Below are positions 34,137 to 43,772 of a stretch of DNA of 46,054 nt, in pieces. The notes beneath the pieces are model-generated. The model searched no databases. It was not told the DNA's origin and saw nothing but the letters and a program-made list of their open reading frames with translations. The stretch is taken from positions 1 to 46,054 of the forward strand of contig JAISZI010000008.1 in the NCBI GenBank assembly GCA_031269335.1. Direction: 5' to 3'. Within the stretch, counting starts at the first letter, position 1. Every line of letters starts with the position of its first letter. Made by a program: the position numbers and the translations under genes. The stretch is from Puniceicoccales bacterium. GTDB taxonomy: Bacteria; Verrucomicrobiota; Verrucomicrobiia; Opitutales; UBA953.

Positions 34137-34675
34137 TTTGGCGCGGGGGTTGAGTTTTCACGGATTTTCTGTTCGGACGGGTTGGACGGCTTCGGGCAAA
34201 AGGCGCGGAGGCGTTCCCAAATCACTTCAAGGGAAGAGGATAAGATGCGGGTGTCGGCGATGACCGGCATGAAGTTATTGTCGCCGTTCCACCGCGGAAC
34301 GATGTGGGCGTGGATGTGCGTGGGGATGCCGGCACCGGCGGCAGAGCCGATGTTGAAACCGATGTTAAAGCCGTCCGGGTGGAGCGCGTCGGAGAGGATT
34401 TGCTGGGCAAGGACGAGCAAGTCCATCAATTCTGCGCGCTCGGCGGGGAGCAGTTCGGCGAGGGTCGCGACGGGGCGGTAGGGGATGGCGAGGAGGTGAC
34501 CGGCGTTGTAGGGAAAGCGGTTTAGGACGAGATAAGCGGTTTTCCCGCGATGGAGAATGAGGGTGCTTTTGTCGTCGGGGGTATTCGGGAGGTCTCTGAA
34601 AAGGGTGGTGTTGGCGGAGGGCGGTTTTGGTGCTTCGACGTATCGCACTCTCCAATAAGCGTGTAAGTGGTTCAT
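34133..34675 (-). CDS. HIT-family nucleotide hydrolase/transferase
   Basis: A 180-residue histidine-triad protein. I chose the ATG at 34675 (MNHLHAYWRVRYVEAPK); a longer frame would add 33 unconserved residues overlapping the end of guaA. The catalytic HIHAHIVPRW has His120, His122 and His124, and FPYNAGHLLAIPYR precedes it as in the AP4A phosphorylase/hydrolase branch; FNIGFNIGSAAGAG is the conserved loop. It probably cleaves dinucleoside polyphosphates or nucleotide conjugates. It is coupled by a 4-base overlap to GT25 and lies 55 bases after guaA. Confidence 0.9.
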   Translation of the reverse strand: MNHLHAYWRVRYVEAPKPPSANTTLFRDLPNTPDDKSTLILHRGKTAYLVLNRFPYNAGHLLAIPYRPVATLAELLPAERAELMDLLVLAQQILSDALHPDGFNIGFNIGSAAGAGIPTHIHAHIVPRWNGDNNFMPVIADTRILSSSLEVIWERLRAFCPKPSNPSEQKIRENSTPAPK

Positions 34676-34730
34676 TGTTCGGATATTATGGGTTTTCTGA
34701 AAGGGCAGGCGAGGCTGCCAAGGCGGGAAA

Positions 34731-36278
34731 CTATTCCCATTCGATAGTCGCTGGGGGCTTTGAGGAGATGTCATAGACGACGCGGTTGACGCCTTTGACT
34801 TCGTTAATGATGCGCGAGGAGGTGCGTTGCAGGAGGTCGTAGGGGAGGCGCACCCAGTCGGCTGTCATAGCGTCGGTGCTGTGGATGGCGCGCAGTCCGA
34901 TGAGGTAGTCGTAGGTGCGTTCATCGCCCATGACGCCAACGGTGCGAACGGGGATGAAGACGGCGAATGCCTGCCATGTTTTTGAATACCAATCGGATTT
35001 TTGTAATTCTTCGATAAAGATGGCATCGGCGGCGCGCAGGATGTCGCAGTATTCTTTTTTGACTTCGCCGAGGACGCGCACGCCAAGACCCGGTCCTGGG
35101 AAAGGGTGGCGCCAGAGCATGTTGTGCGGGAGACCGACTTCGAGACCGAGGGCGCGCACTTCGTCTTTGAAGAGTTCGCGGATGGGTTCGAGGAGGCGGA
35201 GTTTCATTTTTTTGGGGAGGCCGCCGACGTTGTGGTGGCTTTTGATCGTGGCGGCGGGATTGCTGTTTACGGCGGCGGATTCGATGACGTCGGGGTAAAT
35301 AGTGCCTTGGGCGAGGAACTTCGCACCGCTTTTGCGGGCAATTTTGGGAAATTCTTCCTCGAAGACTTTAATAAATTCGTGACCGATGATTTTACGTTTT
35401 TTTTCGGGGTCGGCGACGCCTTTGAGTTTGGAGAGGAAACGTTCGGCGGCATCGACAACGACGAGGTTCATCTTGAAATGGTCGCGAAACATTTCCTCGA
35501 CTTGGGCGCGTTCGCCGAGGCGGAGGAGGCCGTGGTCAACAAAGACGCAGGTGAGCTGCTTGCCGATGGCTTTGTGGAGAAGGGCGGCAACAACGGAGGA
35601 GTCCACGCCGCCGCTGAGGGCGAGGAGGACATTATCGGAACCAACTTGGGCGCGGATGGCGGCAATGGCTTCGTTGACGAAGCTCGACATGCGCCATTCG
35701 GGCTTGGCGCGGCAAATTTTGAAAAGAAAGTTTTTGAGAATTTTTACGCCATGTTGCGTGTGATTAACTTCCGGGTGAAACTGGAGGCCGTAGCGGTGGA
35801 GGCGGGTGTCTTCAATGACGGCGAGTCGTGAGTTTTCCGTGCGGGCGACGGTGCGGGCGCCGCGGGGGAGGCGGGTGACTTTGTCGCCGTGTGAATTCCA
35901 AACGGCGAGGGGACCCTTTATGCCTGCGAGGAGGCGAGAATCGGCAGCGGTAATGTCGAGTGTGCCTGCGCCGTATTCGCGTTCGGCACTCTTGGCTACT
36001 GCGCCACCGGTCATTTCGGCGATAAGTTGCAGCCCGTAGCAAATGCCGAGCACGGGGACGCCGAGGTCAAAAATGGCTGGGTCGGGGCGCGGCGAATCGG
36101 GCGTTTTTACGCTGGCAGGACCTCCGGAAAGGATGATGCCTATGACACCTTCATTTTTCAGAGCATCGGCGGAAATCGTATGCGAAAAAATACGTGAGCG
36201 CACCTTGCACTCGCGGATACGGCGGGCGATGACTTGAGTGTATTGGGAGCCAAAGTCGAGGACTGCGATGATGGACAT
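34731..36278 (-). CDS. guaA: GMP synthase (glutamine-hydrolysing)
   Basis: A 515-residue enzyme that aminates XMP to GMP. It has a class I glutamine amidotransferase domain (1-190; nucleophile Cys80 in LGICYGLQ, His168 and Glu170 in FHPEV), an ATP-pyrophosphatase domain (P-loop SGGVDSS at 222-228), and the C-terminal dimerisation/XMP-binding domain ([20 protein letters not shown] end). Full length. It belongs to a leftward run with the zinc-ribbon protein upstream (46-base gap) and the HIT protein downstream. guaB, the preceding enzyme of the pathway, lies 3.7 kb away on the other strand. Confidence 0.97.
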   Translation of the reverse strand: MSIIAVLDFGSQYTQVIARRIRECKVRSRIFSHTISADALKNEGVIGIILSGGPASVKTPDSPRPDPAIFDLGVPVLGICYGLQLIAEMTGGAVAKSAEREYGAGTLDITAADSRLLAGIKGPLAVWNSHGDKVTRLPRGARTVARTENSRLAVIEDTRLHRYGLQFHPEVNHTQHGVKILKNFLFKICRAKPEWRMSSFVNEAIAAIRAQVGSDNVLLALSGGVDSSVVAALLHKAIGKQLTCVFVDHGLLRLGERAQVEEMFRDHFKMNLVVVDAAERFLSKLKGVADPEKKRKIIGHEFIKVFEEEFPKIARKSGAKFLAQGTIYPDVIESAAVNSNPAATIKSHHNVGGLPKKMKLRLLEPIRELFKDEVRALGLEVGLPHNMLWRHPFPGPGLGVRVLGEVKKEYCDILRAADAIFIEELQKSDWYSKTWQAFAVFIPVRTVGVMGDERTYDYLIGLRAIHSTDAMTADWVRLPYDLLQRTSSRIINEVKGVNRVVYDISSKPPATIEWE

Positions 36279-36324
36279 ACTACGGAGGAGTTAGGAAACA
36301 AAACTGTGTGTTAAGAAAAACACG

Positions 36325-36567
36325 TCAAAACTTTAAGTAGCCGTTGGTGAAGCCGCAATTTGGGCAAGGGGCGACGTGCGGCTGGCTCGGGGCGGAATAG
36401 GTGTGCCGGCATTTGACGCAATGAAAGGCGGAGATTCGGGCGAGGGTGTCGTAAACGGCAGCATCTCGGCGTTCATAAAAAATCCACAATGCAAAGATGC
36501 ACGCCATACCCCCCGTGAGCAGTGTGGCGGCGAGCAATTCCGGAGTAATTGTGAAGGCGAAAAACAT
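36325..36567 (-). CDS. Small membrane protein with a zinc ribbon
   Basis: An 80-residue protein from the ATG at 36567; a frame running up to 36666 would overlap the GYF gene and add unconserved residues. One membrane helix (about 9-28, LLAATLLTGGMACIFALWIF) is followed by a cytoplasmic segment and a C-terminal zinc ribbon with two pairs, FHCVKC and APCPNC. It sits 23 bases after the GYF-domain gene and 46 bases before guaA, all on one strand. No named family; the arrangement suggests a small regulator or assembly factor of a membrane complex. Confidence 0.75.
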   Translation of the reverse strand: MFFAFTITPELLAATLLTGGMACIFALWIFYERRDAAVYDTLARISAFHCVKCRHTYSAPSQPHVAPCPNCGFTNGYLKF

Positions 36568-36590
36568 GCGAGAAAAAGTGCTTGGGCAGC

Positions 36591-38027
36591 TCACACTTCC
36601 CCTTTTGGTTTGGGTTTGAAGCGCAGTGCACTGGGCATGGACGAATCTTTTGGCGCGTTGTTGCAACGAAAATCGCTCAACTTCACAGTTGGTATCTTCG
36701 TTTCTGGTTCGGTCTTATTAAAAAATTCTTCATCTACGCGCACCCAGACCCATTGGTAGGGGCTGCGGTCGATCTTTTCGCGGGCGACACCGAGGTAATA
36801 CAAGACCGGTGTTTTGCGTTCGAGGAAGTAATCTTTTCCTCTGAAATGGACGCCGATGCCGTAGGGCGTGCCGCCGACTTGCTGTTTTTCTTTTACCGTA
36901 TAGACTTCAAACGCCAGTGCTTCCGAACGTGTCGTGCTGACGCGTTTCGGCTCGGAGAACTTCACAATTTCTTGCGCTTTGTAGGGAAAATAAACTGGCA
37001 GCCCTACTTTCTCCTCTGGCGTGAGTTTTACCTCCACGAGAACGGCGAGGTTTTCCGGGCGCGTTCCTTCGACACGAAACTCGGTCGCTTTGATATCAGT
37101 CACGGCAACGCGGGACTGCAGGCTTGTCTTTACGAAATTCGCCAAATGTTCTCCGGCTTCGCGTTTGAAGGTTTTCCATGATGCCGCCAATTCTACGGCG
37201 TCGAGCGGGTCGTTTAACGCCGCCGGGTGTTTGAACTTCCACGCCAAATTCGCCTGTTCGAGCATTTCCTTTTGAATTAATGTCGTAAAGTCTTTGAAAT
37301 AAACTAAATACGGGGTTTCGCTTGAAATTTCTGCGAGTTTTGAGAGGTCTGCCTGAAAGATGAGCGCATTGGCTCTAAGGGGAGGAATTACTACGCGTTG
37401 CTCAAAAAATTGTTTTCCGGGGCGTTCGCCTTCGGGGGCGTTTAACTCCGTCTTATTCAACGTGGCTAAGGCTGTTTTTATGCTGTTAAGTTCGGAGGCG
37501 ATTGTGCGGCGTTCGGTCAAAAAATCCGAGGAATCTTTGATAAACTTGCCCGCGACGGCGTTGCTAAGCGACTGCCCCGGTCCGGTCAGCCCGAAGAGGA
37601 AGACGATGACCACGGTGGCAATCCCTGATCCTATGCCGCCGATCAACTTATTTTTTTTCTCTTTTTTTTCCGTTTGCTCAAAAATGAGCACGGCAGCTTC
37701 CGCTTGTTCGCGGCTGTATTCGTCAATCGTCGCCGCCGTAGCGAGTCCGAGCTGGAGAATCTTTTTGCGCAAAAAGGGATCAAGTTCCGTCGTCTCAGAA
37801 TCAAGTTTTTGAGGTGGTTCTTCTTTTGATTCGGTGCTGGCGGCTTGTCCGTTAAAGGAAAAGAACTTTGACGAAGGTTCCCAGTTTTCGGCTCCGACTG
37901 GGGCGCAGGGCGTATCCGGCGTCAATGCACCGGACGCCGCCAGTGCCTCGGCGTCGCGCCGCGACAACGGTCCTTTGACCTCGTTGTTGATAAAAAATAC
38001 GTATTCTTGGGTTGCCGAAGACTCCAT
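36591..38027 (-). CDS. GYF-domain membrane protein
   Basis: A 478-residue protein. Residues 8-58 form a GYF_2-type domain (YVFFINNEVKGPLSRRDAEALAAS split over the motif, with W49 in GAENWEPSS). An acidic/Pro-rich linker follows, then a helical stretch and one membrane helix (about 128-147, GGIGSGIATVVIVFLFGL). The remaining 330 residues are predicted extracytoplasmic, mixed helix and strand, without recognised motifs. GYF_2 domains bind proline-rich partners and often sit at the cytoplasmic end of membrane proteins. It lies between rny and the zinc-ribbon gene on the same strand (69-base gap to rny). Confidence 0.8.
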   Translation of the reverse strand: MESSATQEYVFFINNEVKGPLSRRDAEALAASGALTPDTPCAPVGAENWEPSSKFFSFNGQAASTESKEEPPQKLDSETTELDPFLRKKILQLGLATAATIDEYSREQAEAAVLIFEQTEKKEKKNKLIGGIGSGIATVVIVFLFGLTGPGQSLSNAVAGKFIKDSSDFLTERRTIASELNSIKTALATLNKTELNAPEGERPGKQFFEQRVVIPPLRANALIFQADLSKLAEISSETPYLVYFKDFTTLIQKEMLEQANLAWKFKHPAALNDPLDAVELAASWKTFKREAGEHLANFVKTSLQSRVAVTDIKATEFRVEGTRPENLAVLVEVKLTPEEKVGLPVYFPYKAQEIVKFSEPKRVSTTRSEALAFEVYTVKEKQQVGGTPYGIGVHFRGKDYFLERKTPVLYYLGVAREKIDRSPYQWVWVRVDEEFFNKTEPETKIPTVKLSDFRCNNAPKDSSMPSALRFKPKPKGEV

Positions 38028-38096
38028 TTGAAAAACCTCGTGTTCAACTTTGCGAAAACTGTTCCGTTGACAAGTGCGGAATGAAGAGAAACCGCG

Positions 38097-39608
38097 CTAA
38101 CGCGCTTCTTCGTGGAAACGTTGTTCGCGGATAAGGGTGATGTGGATTGTGCCCGTGTATTGAAGGGAATTTTCGATGCGGGTGCGGATTTTGAGTGTTG
38201 TTTCGCGGGCTTCCGCCTCGCTCAATTTCTCCGGAACTACGATGACGCGCATCTCGCGCCCTGCCATCACGGCGTAAGCTTCGGCGACCCCCGGAAACTC
38301 CATCGCAATGCGCTCCATGCTTTTCATGCGCCCAATATAGCCGTCGAGTGTCGTGTTACGCGCCCCCGGTCGGGAGGCAGATATTTTATCCGCCAACATG
38401 ACAATGGGGGCGTAGATGCTTGTGGGCTGTTTTTCGCCGTGGTGGGCGGCGACAGCGTTGACGACGCACGGGTCCTCGTCGTTCCCGCACAGCCAGCGTG
38501 CGCCTGCGATGGCGTGCGACCCCTCGAACTCGGCGTCAATCGCCTTCCCAATATCGTGGAAAAGGCCAGCGCGGCGCGCCGGACGCGGGTCAACGCCTAA
38601 TTCCATTGCGATGAGACCGGCGAAACGGGCGACTTCAATGGAGTGGGAAAGCGTGTTCTGATTTACGGAAAGACGGAAATGGAGCCGCCCCAACAATTCG
38701 GTAACGGCACTGCTCGCCGGCTCCAAATTGAGGTCTTGAAGGGCGGCGCGCCCGAGTTCGCTGACATTGGCAATGACTTGCTCGCGTGCCCGTTCGACGA
38801 AACTTTCGATGCTCGACGGGTGGATGCGTCCGTCGCCGATCAAGGCGACAAGGGCGAGGCGGGCGATTTCGCGGCGCACCGGATCAAAGGAAGAAACGAG
38901 CACGGAATCGGGTGTCTCGTCAACGAGGAGCGTGGTGCCGGTGACTTGCTCAAATGTCTTGATGTTGCGCCCTTCGCGCCCGATGAGGCGTCCCTTCATG
39001 TCTTCGCTTGGAATGGAGATAATGGCGGTGTTGGTCTCCTGTGAGACTTCCGGCGCGAGTCGCTGCATAGTATCCACGAGGATACGCCGCGCTTCCTCGC
39101 GAATGTCTTCTTCGCGCCGCCCAAGGATTTCGGATCGAAGGCGAACCAGTTCGGTTTCGCATTCTTGGCGAACGATGTCGAAAACGGCTTTGCGCGCCTC
39201 GGAGGCAGAGATGTCGGCGACGCGCAACGCCTCGTCTTTGTAGTGGCGGCGTTCGGTCTCGACTCTCGTGCGCAGGGCGAGCGCCTCGTTTTCCACGCGG
39301 CGGGCTTCAGCAGCACGGGCGGCGGCTTCTTCGTGAAGACGGGCGGTTTTTTCGCGCAAACTTTCCACCGCGCAGGCTTTTTCGCGCAATTCTTCTTCTC
39401 GTTTGCGCGAGGCAGCGTCGAGTTCGGCGCGGGATTCAAGAACGAACAACTCGCTTTCTTTTTTTCCCAACGCGACCGTTTGGTCGCATTTTTCCCGAAC
39501 GGTTCGGATGAGGCAGCTTTCGCGAACGCGCATGGAAACGAACATGCCCCCCCCGCCTAAAAGGAGTGCTAGCAAATGTGTAAGAAGGTTGATGCTTTCC
39601 GGACTCAT
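38097..39608 (-). CDS. rny: Ribonuclease Y
   Basis: A 503-residue membrane-anchored endoribonuclease that starts mRNA decay. An N-terminal membrane helix (about 8-26, [19 protein letters not shown]) is followed by a long coiled coil (about 35-185), a KH domain (about 195-265, GxxG in [11 protein letters not shown] at 206-216) and an HD phosphohydrolase domain with His351-Asp352 in [11 protein letters not shown] and a downstream AAHHGEK metal-site block. All parts are intact and the length fits the family (about 510-520). It starts the leftward run that continues with the GYF protein and guaA. Confidence 0.96.
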   Translation of the reverse strand: MSPESINLLTHLLALLLGGGGMFVSMRVRESCLIRTVREKCDQTVALGKKESELFVLESRAELDAASRKREEELREKACAVESLREKTARLHEEAAARAAEARRVENEALALRTRVETERRHYKDEALRVADISASEARKAVFDIVRQECETELVRLRSEILGRREEDIREEARRILVDTMQRLAPEVSQETNTAIISIPSEDMKGRLIGREGRNIKTFEQVTGTTLLVDETPDSVLVSSFDPVRREIARLALVALIGDGRIHPSSIESFVERAREQVIANVSELGRAALQDLNLEPASSAVTELLGRLHFRLSVNQNTLSHSIEVARFAGLIAMELGVDPRPARRAGLFHDIGKAIDAEFEGSHAIAGARWLCGNDEDPCVVNAVAAHHGEKQPTSIYAPIVMLADKISASRPGARNTTLDGYIGRMKSMERIAMEFPGVAEAYAVMAGREMRVIVVPEKLSEAEARETTLKIRTRIENSLQYTGTIHITLIREQRFHEEAR

Positions 39609-39940
39609 TTCTTATTCAACGCAGCTTACCGCATCTTTCACGCTCACTACGCGGAAGCGTGCGCAGGTTGCAACCAGCCCCGTTCGGCGCAAGGATGAAA
39701 ATCGGCAGCCCGCAAATTTCATTAAACGAGACTTGGGCAAGGCTGGCGTTGGCGGTAATTGCTTGGTGTGCCAGACCTTGCCGCAACCGGCGGCGTGCCT
39801 TACCGGCGGCAATGCGCCCGGCGAATTCCGCTCCCGCGGAGAACGCGAAAGAAGAAAAACGCAATCGATCCCGCCCGAAAAAAAGGTTGCCGTTGGTGGT
39901 GGCGGGGTTACTTGCAACGGGGAAACGCAAGCTTTTCTTT
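39609..39940. other. Divergent gap between rny and guaB
   Basis: 332 bases with two overlapping - strand ORFs in different frames (39616-39963, 115 residues, and 39612-39917, 101 residues) and an open + frame continuous with guaB. The longer - strand ORF would end 7 bases before rny, as an operon partner would, but neither product resembles a family I know and both are Arg/Ala/Ser-rich as expected from GC-rich shadow sequence. The promoters of rny and guaB should lie here; no clear box is seen. Confidence 0.35.
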
Positions 39941-41539
39941 ATGTTTTCGTCTTCAGACGCCACCGCTTCCGCGAATCCACCGTCCTCCGGCGAGGATTCC
40001 CTTTTTTACAAACCCGCTTCGGTTTTTTTTCCGGAAAACGCCGCCGTGGCGCTCACTTACGACGATGTTTCCCTCGCCACCCGTTACTCCGAGGTGTTGC
40101 CGCGGCAAACCCGCCTCGACACCGTGCTTTCCGAGCACCTAACCCTCTCGCTTCCAATTCTTTCTGCGGACATGGACACCGTCACCGAGGCGCAAATGGC
40201 AATTGCCATGGCACTCAACGGGGGGCTGGGTCTCATTCACTACAATATGAGCGAGGCGGAGCAAATCCGGCAGGTGCACAAAGTAAAAAGCCACATTCAT
40301 GGCATGATTGACGAACCCGTCACGGTCGCCCCTGATACGAGTATCGCTGAGATTTTAGACGTTATTGAGGAAAAGGACTACAAGTTCACCACCTTCCCCG
40401 TGGTGGACGAAAAGTATCGGCTGCTCGGGCTTTTGCGCGGCAGTGCCGTCAGGGAACGGCACAAGCATCTCACCGCCGCCGCCGCCATGACGCCGCGAAG
40501 AGCCGTGAGCACCATTCTTGACTCCGCCCTTGGCAAAGACCCTATCGCCACCGCAGACCGCATTTTCTCCGAGCATGTAGGAATCAACAAGCTCCTCGTC
40601 GTGGACTCGGGCGATGTCCTGCGCGGTCTTTTCACGCTTTCTGACATTGAGAGCATCACCGCCGACTCAAAGGCTGCGTTGCGCCCCACGCGTGACGAAC
40701 AGTTCCGGTTGCGCGCGGGGGCGGCGGTCGCAATCCCGCATCTGCCTGACGGCGAAATCGACCGCGAACGCCTGCTCGCCCATATCGGCGCGCTTGCCGC
40801 CGAAGGGCTTGACGCCGTGGCGGTGTCCTCCGCCCACGGATTGTCGAAGGGCGTGGGCGAAGCCGTGCGCCTCATCCGCGAAAAATTTCCCCGCCTCACC
40901 CTCATTGCAGGTAATGTCACCAGCGGCGAAGGGGTGGAATTTCTCGCCGACGCGGGTGCCGACGCCGTGAAGATAGGACAGGGACCGGGTTCGATATGCA
41001 CGACGCGCCTTGTCGCCGGCATAGGCATTCCGCAACTTACGGCACTCTACACCGCTTCGCGAACGGCGTTGAAAAAGGGCGTGCGCCTCATCGCGGACGG
41101 CGGCGTGAGCAAGAGCGGCGACATCGTGAAAGCACTCACACTCGCCGACGCCGTGATTCTCGGCGGAATGCTCGCCGGATGCAAAGAGGCGCCGGGCAAG
41201 ATACTCGAAATCAACGGCAAACTTTACAAAGAATACCGCGGAATGGGCAGCCTCGAAGCCATGCGCAAAGGTTCCGCCTCGCGCTACGGCCACGCGCTGA
41301 CAAAAGACGGCAAGTTGGGCAAAACTACCGCCGAAGGCATCGAGGCATTAAAAGAAGTCTCCGGTCCGGTGAGCCGTGTGCTGGCGACGCTGGCGGGCGG
41401 CGTCCAAAGTGGACTCGGCTACCAAGGCGCGGCGGATTTGACGGAACTTCGTGCGCGTGCGCGCTTTATCCGCGTCTCGGCGGCAGGGCAGCGCGAAGCC
41501 TCCCCGCACGACGTCGTGCAAATCAAAACGGCGGTCTAA
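39941..41539 (+). CDS. guaB: IMP dehydrogenase
   Basis: A 532-residue enzyme that oxidises IMP to XMP, the committed step to GMP. The ATG at 39941 is preferred; an in-frame start at 39659 adds 94 Arg-rich residues with no counterpart. The opening [18 protein letters not shown] is the family N-terminus. Two CBS domains span about 120-240 ([29 protein letters not shown]). The catalytic Cys353 lies in GPGSICTTR, followed by [16 protein letters not shown] and the flap region [10 protein letters not shown]. About 25 extra Ser/Pro-rich residues precede the usual start. An ABC ATPase gene follows after 24 bases. Confidence 0.95.
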   Translation: MFSSSDATASANPPSSGEDSLFYKPASVFFPENAAVALTYDDVSLATRYSEVLPRQTRLDTVLSEHLTLSLPILSADMDTVTEAQMAIAMALNGGLGLIHYNMSEAEQIRQVHKVKSHIHGMIDEPVTVAPDTSIAEILDVIEEKDYKFTTFPVVDEKYRLLGLLRGSAVRERHKHLTAAAAMTPRRAVSTILDSALGKDPIATADRIFSEHVGINKLLVVDSGDVLRGLFTLSDIESITADSKAALRPTRDEQFRLRAGAAVAIPHLPDGEIDRERLLAHIGALAAEGLDAVAVSSAHGLSKGVGEAVRLIREKFPRLTLIAGNVTSGEGVEFLADAGADAVKIGQGPGSICTTRLVAGIGIPQLTALYTASRTALKKGVRLIADGGVSKSGDIVKALTLADAVILGGMLAGCKEAPGKILEINGKLYKEYRGMGSLEAMRKGSASRYGHALTKDGKLGKTTAEGIEALKEVSGPVSRVLATLAGGVQSGLGYQGAADLTELRARARFIRVSAAGQREASPHDVVQIKTAV

Positions 41540-41563
41540 CCGGACGTTTCGCCTGCTACTACA

Positions 41564-42298
41564 ATGTCCTCCCCTTCGCCGGAGCGGGTTCCCGCCATTT
41601 CTATCCACGGCCTCAGCCACTGGTTTGAGGAAGGCACCGAACAACGCCAAGTGCTGCACGACATCACAGTGGATATTTTTCCCGGAGAAATCGTGCTCGT
41701 AATGGGACCATCGGGTTCCGGCAAATCCACGCTGTTGAAACTGATAGGAGCGCAGCGCGCCGTGCAATCAGGACAAATTTTGGTAAACGGATACAAGTTG
41801 AACGGCGCGGACAAACGCACCCTTGTAAAAATCCGGCGCGGCATCGGATTTGTGTTCCAGTCACACCACCTTCTCAAATCGCTCACAGCACGGCAAAACG
41901 TGCAAATAGCACTCACCCACACACCGGGACGAACAAACGCCGCCGCAAAAACCGAAGCCCTGAAAACGCTCCAAAAAGTGGGTATGTTAGAATACGCCGA
42001 AAAACATCCACCCCGCCTCTCCGGCGGTCAAAATCAACGCATTGCCATCGCCCGCGCCCTCGTCGGCAACCCTCGCATCATCCTCGCCGACGAACCTACC
42101 GCTTCCCTTGATAAAGACACCGGACGCGAAGTCGCCGAACTCCTGCGCGCCCTCGCACGCAACACACAAGTCTCCATCGTCCTCGTCACCCACGACAACC
42201 GTATCCGCAACATCGCCGACCGCGTCCTGCTTCTGGAAGACGGCCACCTACGACTCGGCGACAACAAATTCGCGACAGGAGAAGTGGAAGCGCAGTAG
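41564..42298 (+). CDS. ABC exporter ATP-binding protein, DevA type
   Basis: A 244-residue ATPase. Walker A is GPSGSGKST (48-56), the Q-loop is FVFQSHHLL, the signature is LSGGQNQR, Walker B is RIILADEPTASLD, and the H-loop is in LVTHDNRIRNIADRVLLLEDG. That last block is typical of the DevA subgroup (DevBCA glycolipid exporters of cyanobacteria and relatives) rather than of LolD or MacB. It must work with permease and membrane-fusion partners, which are absent here; the gene instead follows guaB with a 24-base gap. The exported substrate is unknown. Confidence 0.88.
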   Translation: MSSPSPERVPAISIHGLSHWFEEGTEQRQVLHDITVDIFPGEIVLVMGPSGSGKSTLLKLIGAQRAVQSGQILVNGYKLNGADKRTLVKIRRGIGFVFQSHHLLKSLTARQNVQIALTHTPGRTNAAAKTEALKTLQKVGMLEYAEKHPPRLSGGQNQRIAIARALVGNPRIILADEPTASLDKDTGREVAELLRALARNTQVSIVLVTHDNRIRNIADRVLLLEDGHLRLGDNKFATGEVEAQ

Positions 42299-42408
42299 GC
42301 GAAGTGGACACACTTCCACATGGTCGAGTTTGAACCCGAAAACCGCTTTTGAACGGCGTGAATTGCGAGAAAGATGCGGAGGAGCAGTGAGTTGCGCTTT
42401 TCCGAAGG

Positions 42409-42488
42409 CGCACTTTTAAGTGCGTCGAGCGAAGAGCACAACTCGCTGATGCCCGCAGCTTTCCGCAAGACGCGCCTTTTCAAAGGCG
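42409..42488 (+). repeat. Two short palindromes upstream of the XRE gene
   Basis: CGCACTT-TT-AAGTGCG (42409-42424) and CGCCTTT-TC-AAAGGCG (42473-42488), 48 bases apart, lie between the ABC ATPase and the helix-turn-helix gene. They resemble the cap hairpins of the dispersed repeats elsewhere in the window. Confidence 0.55.
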
Positions 42489-42496
42489 GGTTTCGG

Positions 42497-42772
42497 GTGA
42501 TACGGGGGTTGTGGCGGCGCGTCAAAACGAGTCCACGAACACTTTTGTGGGGCGGGGACCGAGTTGCCAAGCGCCTTGGCTCTGCGGTTCGAGAGCAGCG
42601 TAAAGCGTTAAAACTGACGCAGGAGCAACTCGCGGAGAAGGCCGCTCTCTCGACCAATTATGTGGGGAACATTGAGCGCGGCGAATACGACATGACCGTC
42701 GCCGTTCTTAATCGCGTAGCGTCGGCGCTCAGTACCAGCCCCTCAGTGTTGTTGGCGCAAGCGGGGATGTGA
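42497..42772 (+). CDS. XRE-family helix-turn-helix regulator
   Basis: A small Cro/CI-type DNA-binding protein. The conserved domain starts at RLGSAVREQRKALKLTQEQL and continues EKAALSTNYVGNIERGEYDM, then a helix and LLAQAGM. The frame stays open far upstream, through the palindromes; I take the GTG at 42497 as a practical start (91 residues), but a TTG at 42545 gives 75 residues, closer to single-domain family members. No Shine-Dalgarno sequence decides this. It may bind the palindromes just upstream (autoregulation); inference only. Confidence 0.8.
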   Translation: MIRGLWRRVKTSPRTLLWGGDRVAKRLGSAVREQRKALKLTQEQLAEKAALSTNYVGNIERGEYDMTVAVLNRVASALSTSPSVLLAQAGM

Positions 42773-42956
42773 GCAGACGTGTCTGGCGCGCAGCGATTGC
42801 CGATTCGGATGACGGCGATGCTCGGTTCACGACAGGTGGCGGCATCTTTTCAGCCACGGAAGAGTGCAAGAAAACGCAAACAGAGAGGGCTGGAAGGACT
42901 TCTCTTTGGCTCTGCGTCTGCGCGTGAGATTTCTTTGTCCAAACTCTCTGTGTTCT
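42773..42956. other. Noncoding stretch with a CTCTGCGTCTGCG-type motif
   Basis: No gene supported. The part around 42910-42935 (GGCTCTGCGTCTGCGCGTGA then GATTTC) resembles a widely dispersed bacterial intergenic sequence built on CTCTGCG / CGCAGAG units, seen here only once. It directly abuts the decayed gltB fragment, marking a likely rearrangement end point. Confidence 0.35.
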
Positions 42957-43385
42957 CTACGACGCCTTGCCCGACGCGCTCGACGCGTCGGTGCCGGTGC
43001 CATTAGTCGCGCCGTTCTCGCCGCCAGTAGCCGCCGCCGCCAACTCCGGCGACGCTCCGATGAAAACCTGCTTGACAAACGGTTCGCACTGCTTCGCCGA
43101 CGCCCCCAGCGAGACATTGTTCCTCGACACCGTGCCGTAGCACCCGGGCGGCGGCAACGTCACGCTCACCTACTTGCACACACGCGCCAGAAATGCGTGC
43201 GGAATCTGCGTCAGCAGCCCCGTGCTGTCGCCGGTGTCCGGCTCCGCGCCCGTCGCCCCGCGATGGTCGAGTTTGACAATGACCTCCAGCCCCTGTTCGA
43301 CAATCCGGTGCGAAGCCCGCCCCTTGACGTCGGCAACAAAGCCGCCCCCGCAGGCATCGTGCTCAAACGCCGAGTCATAAAGCCC
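42957..43385 (-). pseudogene. gltB: Decayed N-terminal fragment of glutamate synthase large subunit
   Basis: On the - strand, 43385-43173 encodes GLYDSAFEHDACGGGFVADV, KGRASHRIVEQGLEVIVKLD and HRGATGAEPDTGDSTGLLTQ IPHAFLARVCK (71 residues), the class II amidotransferase start of GltB including the nucleophile Cys in DACG. A TAG at 43172-43170 interrupts it; the same frame continues with SVTLPPPGCYG, then jumps to NNVSLGASAKQCEPFVKQVF IG, skipping the 50 or so residues normally between these blocks. A TAG at 43388-43386 precedes the first segment, so no start remains. About 1400 downstream residues of GltB are missing. Dead remnant; a functional copy may exist elsewhere. Confidence 0.8.
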
Positions 43386-43502
43386 CTACTTGGAAGAACG
43401 CTTATCACATTTTTTGGAGAGGCAATGTTCATATTTGGAAAGTGTTTTGAGAAGTGTATAGAATGTTTTTTTCGGATTATGTATCGTTTGATAAAAACCA
43501 TC

Positions 43503-43772
43503 TTACTTTATGCGTAAAACTTGAAAATCGAAAAAAGTTTCAGTTTCAATCTTTCCCTTTGTTTCAAATTCAATAACAACCTGATTTCTGTCTTCTAATA
43601 GCCGAGAAATTCGTGAAGTTGTGCTTTTATGTGTGCCACGTAACACGACAACCATATCGCCTTCTCTATATTGTTGCATTCCGCCGTTAATAAATTTTCC
43701 AATTCGACCTATGAACACATAAATGATGGTCGCCCCAAAAATTAAGCCAAGACCAGTAGAGGCGAGAATCAA
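43503..43772 (-). CDS. Small membrane protein (C-terminal part of a possible split gene)
   Basis: An 89-residue ORF starting at a TTG that overlaps the stop of the ORF upstream by 4 bases. Residues 1-22 are hydrophobic (ASTGLGLIFGATIIYVFIG); the rest is a soluble beta-rich domain with YREGDMVVVLRGTHKSTTSR and VVIEFETKGKIETETFFDF, reminiscent of a small SH3-like barrel. The frame remains open for 50 further codons upstream without a standard start, so a frameshift joining it to the preceding ORF is quite possible. AT-rich. Not recognised. Confidence 0.5.
   Translation of the reverse strand: MILASTGLGLIFGATIIYVFIGRIGKFINGGMQQYREGDMVVVLRGTHKSTTSRISRLLEDRNQVVIEFETKGKIETETFFDFQVLRIK

Noticed and set aside
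39659-39940. A 94-residue N-terminal extension of IMP dehydrogenase
   Set aside because: The extension is Arg/Pro-rich without family similarity; the conserved enzyme begins after the ATG at 39941.
42864-43517. A 217-codon + strand ORF, very Arg-rich
   Set aside because: It reads antisense through the gltB relic; the recognisable protein sequence is on the other strand.
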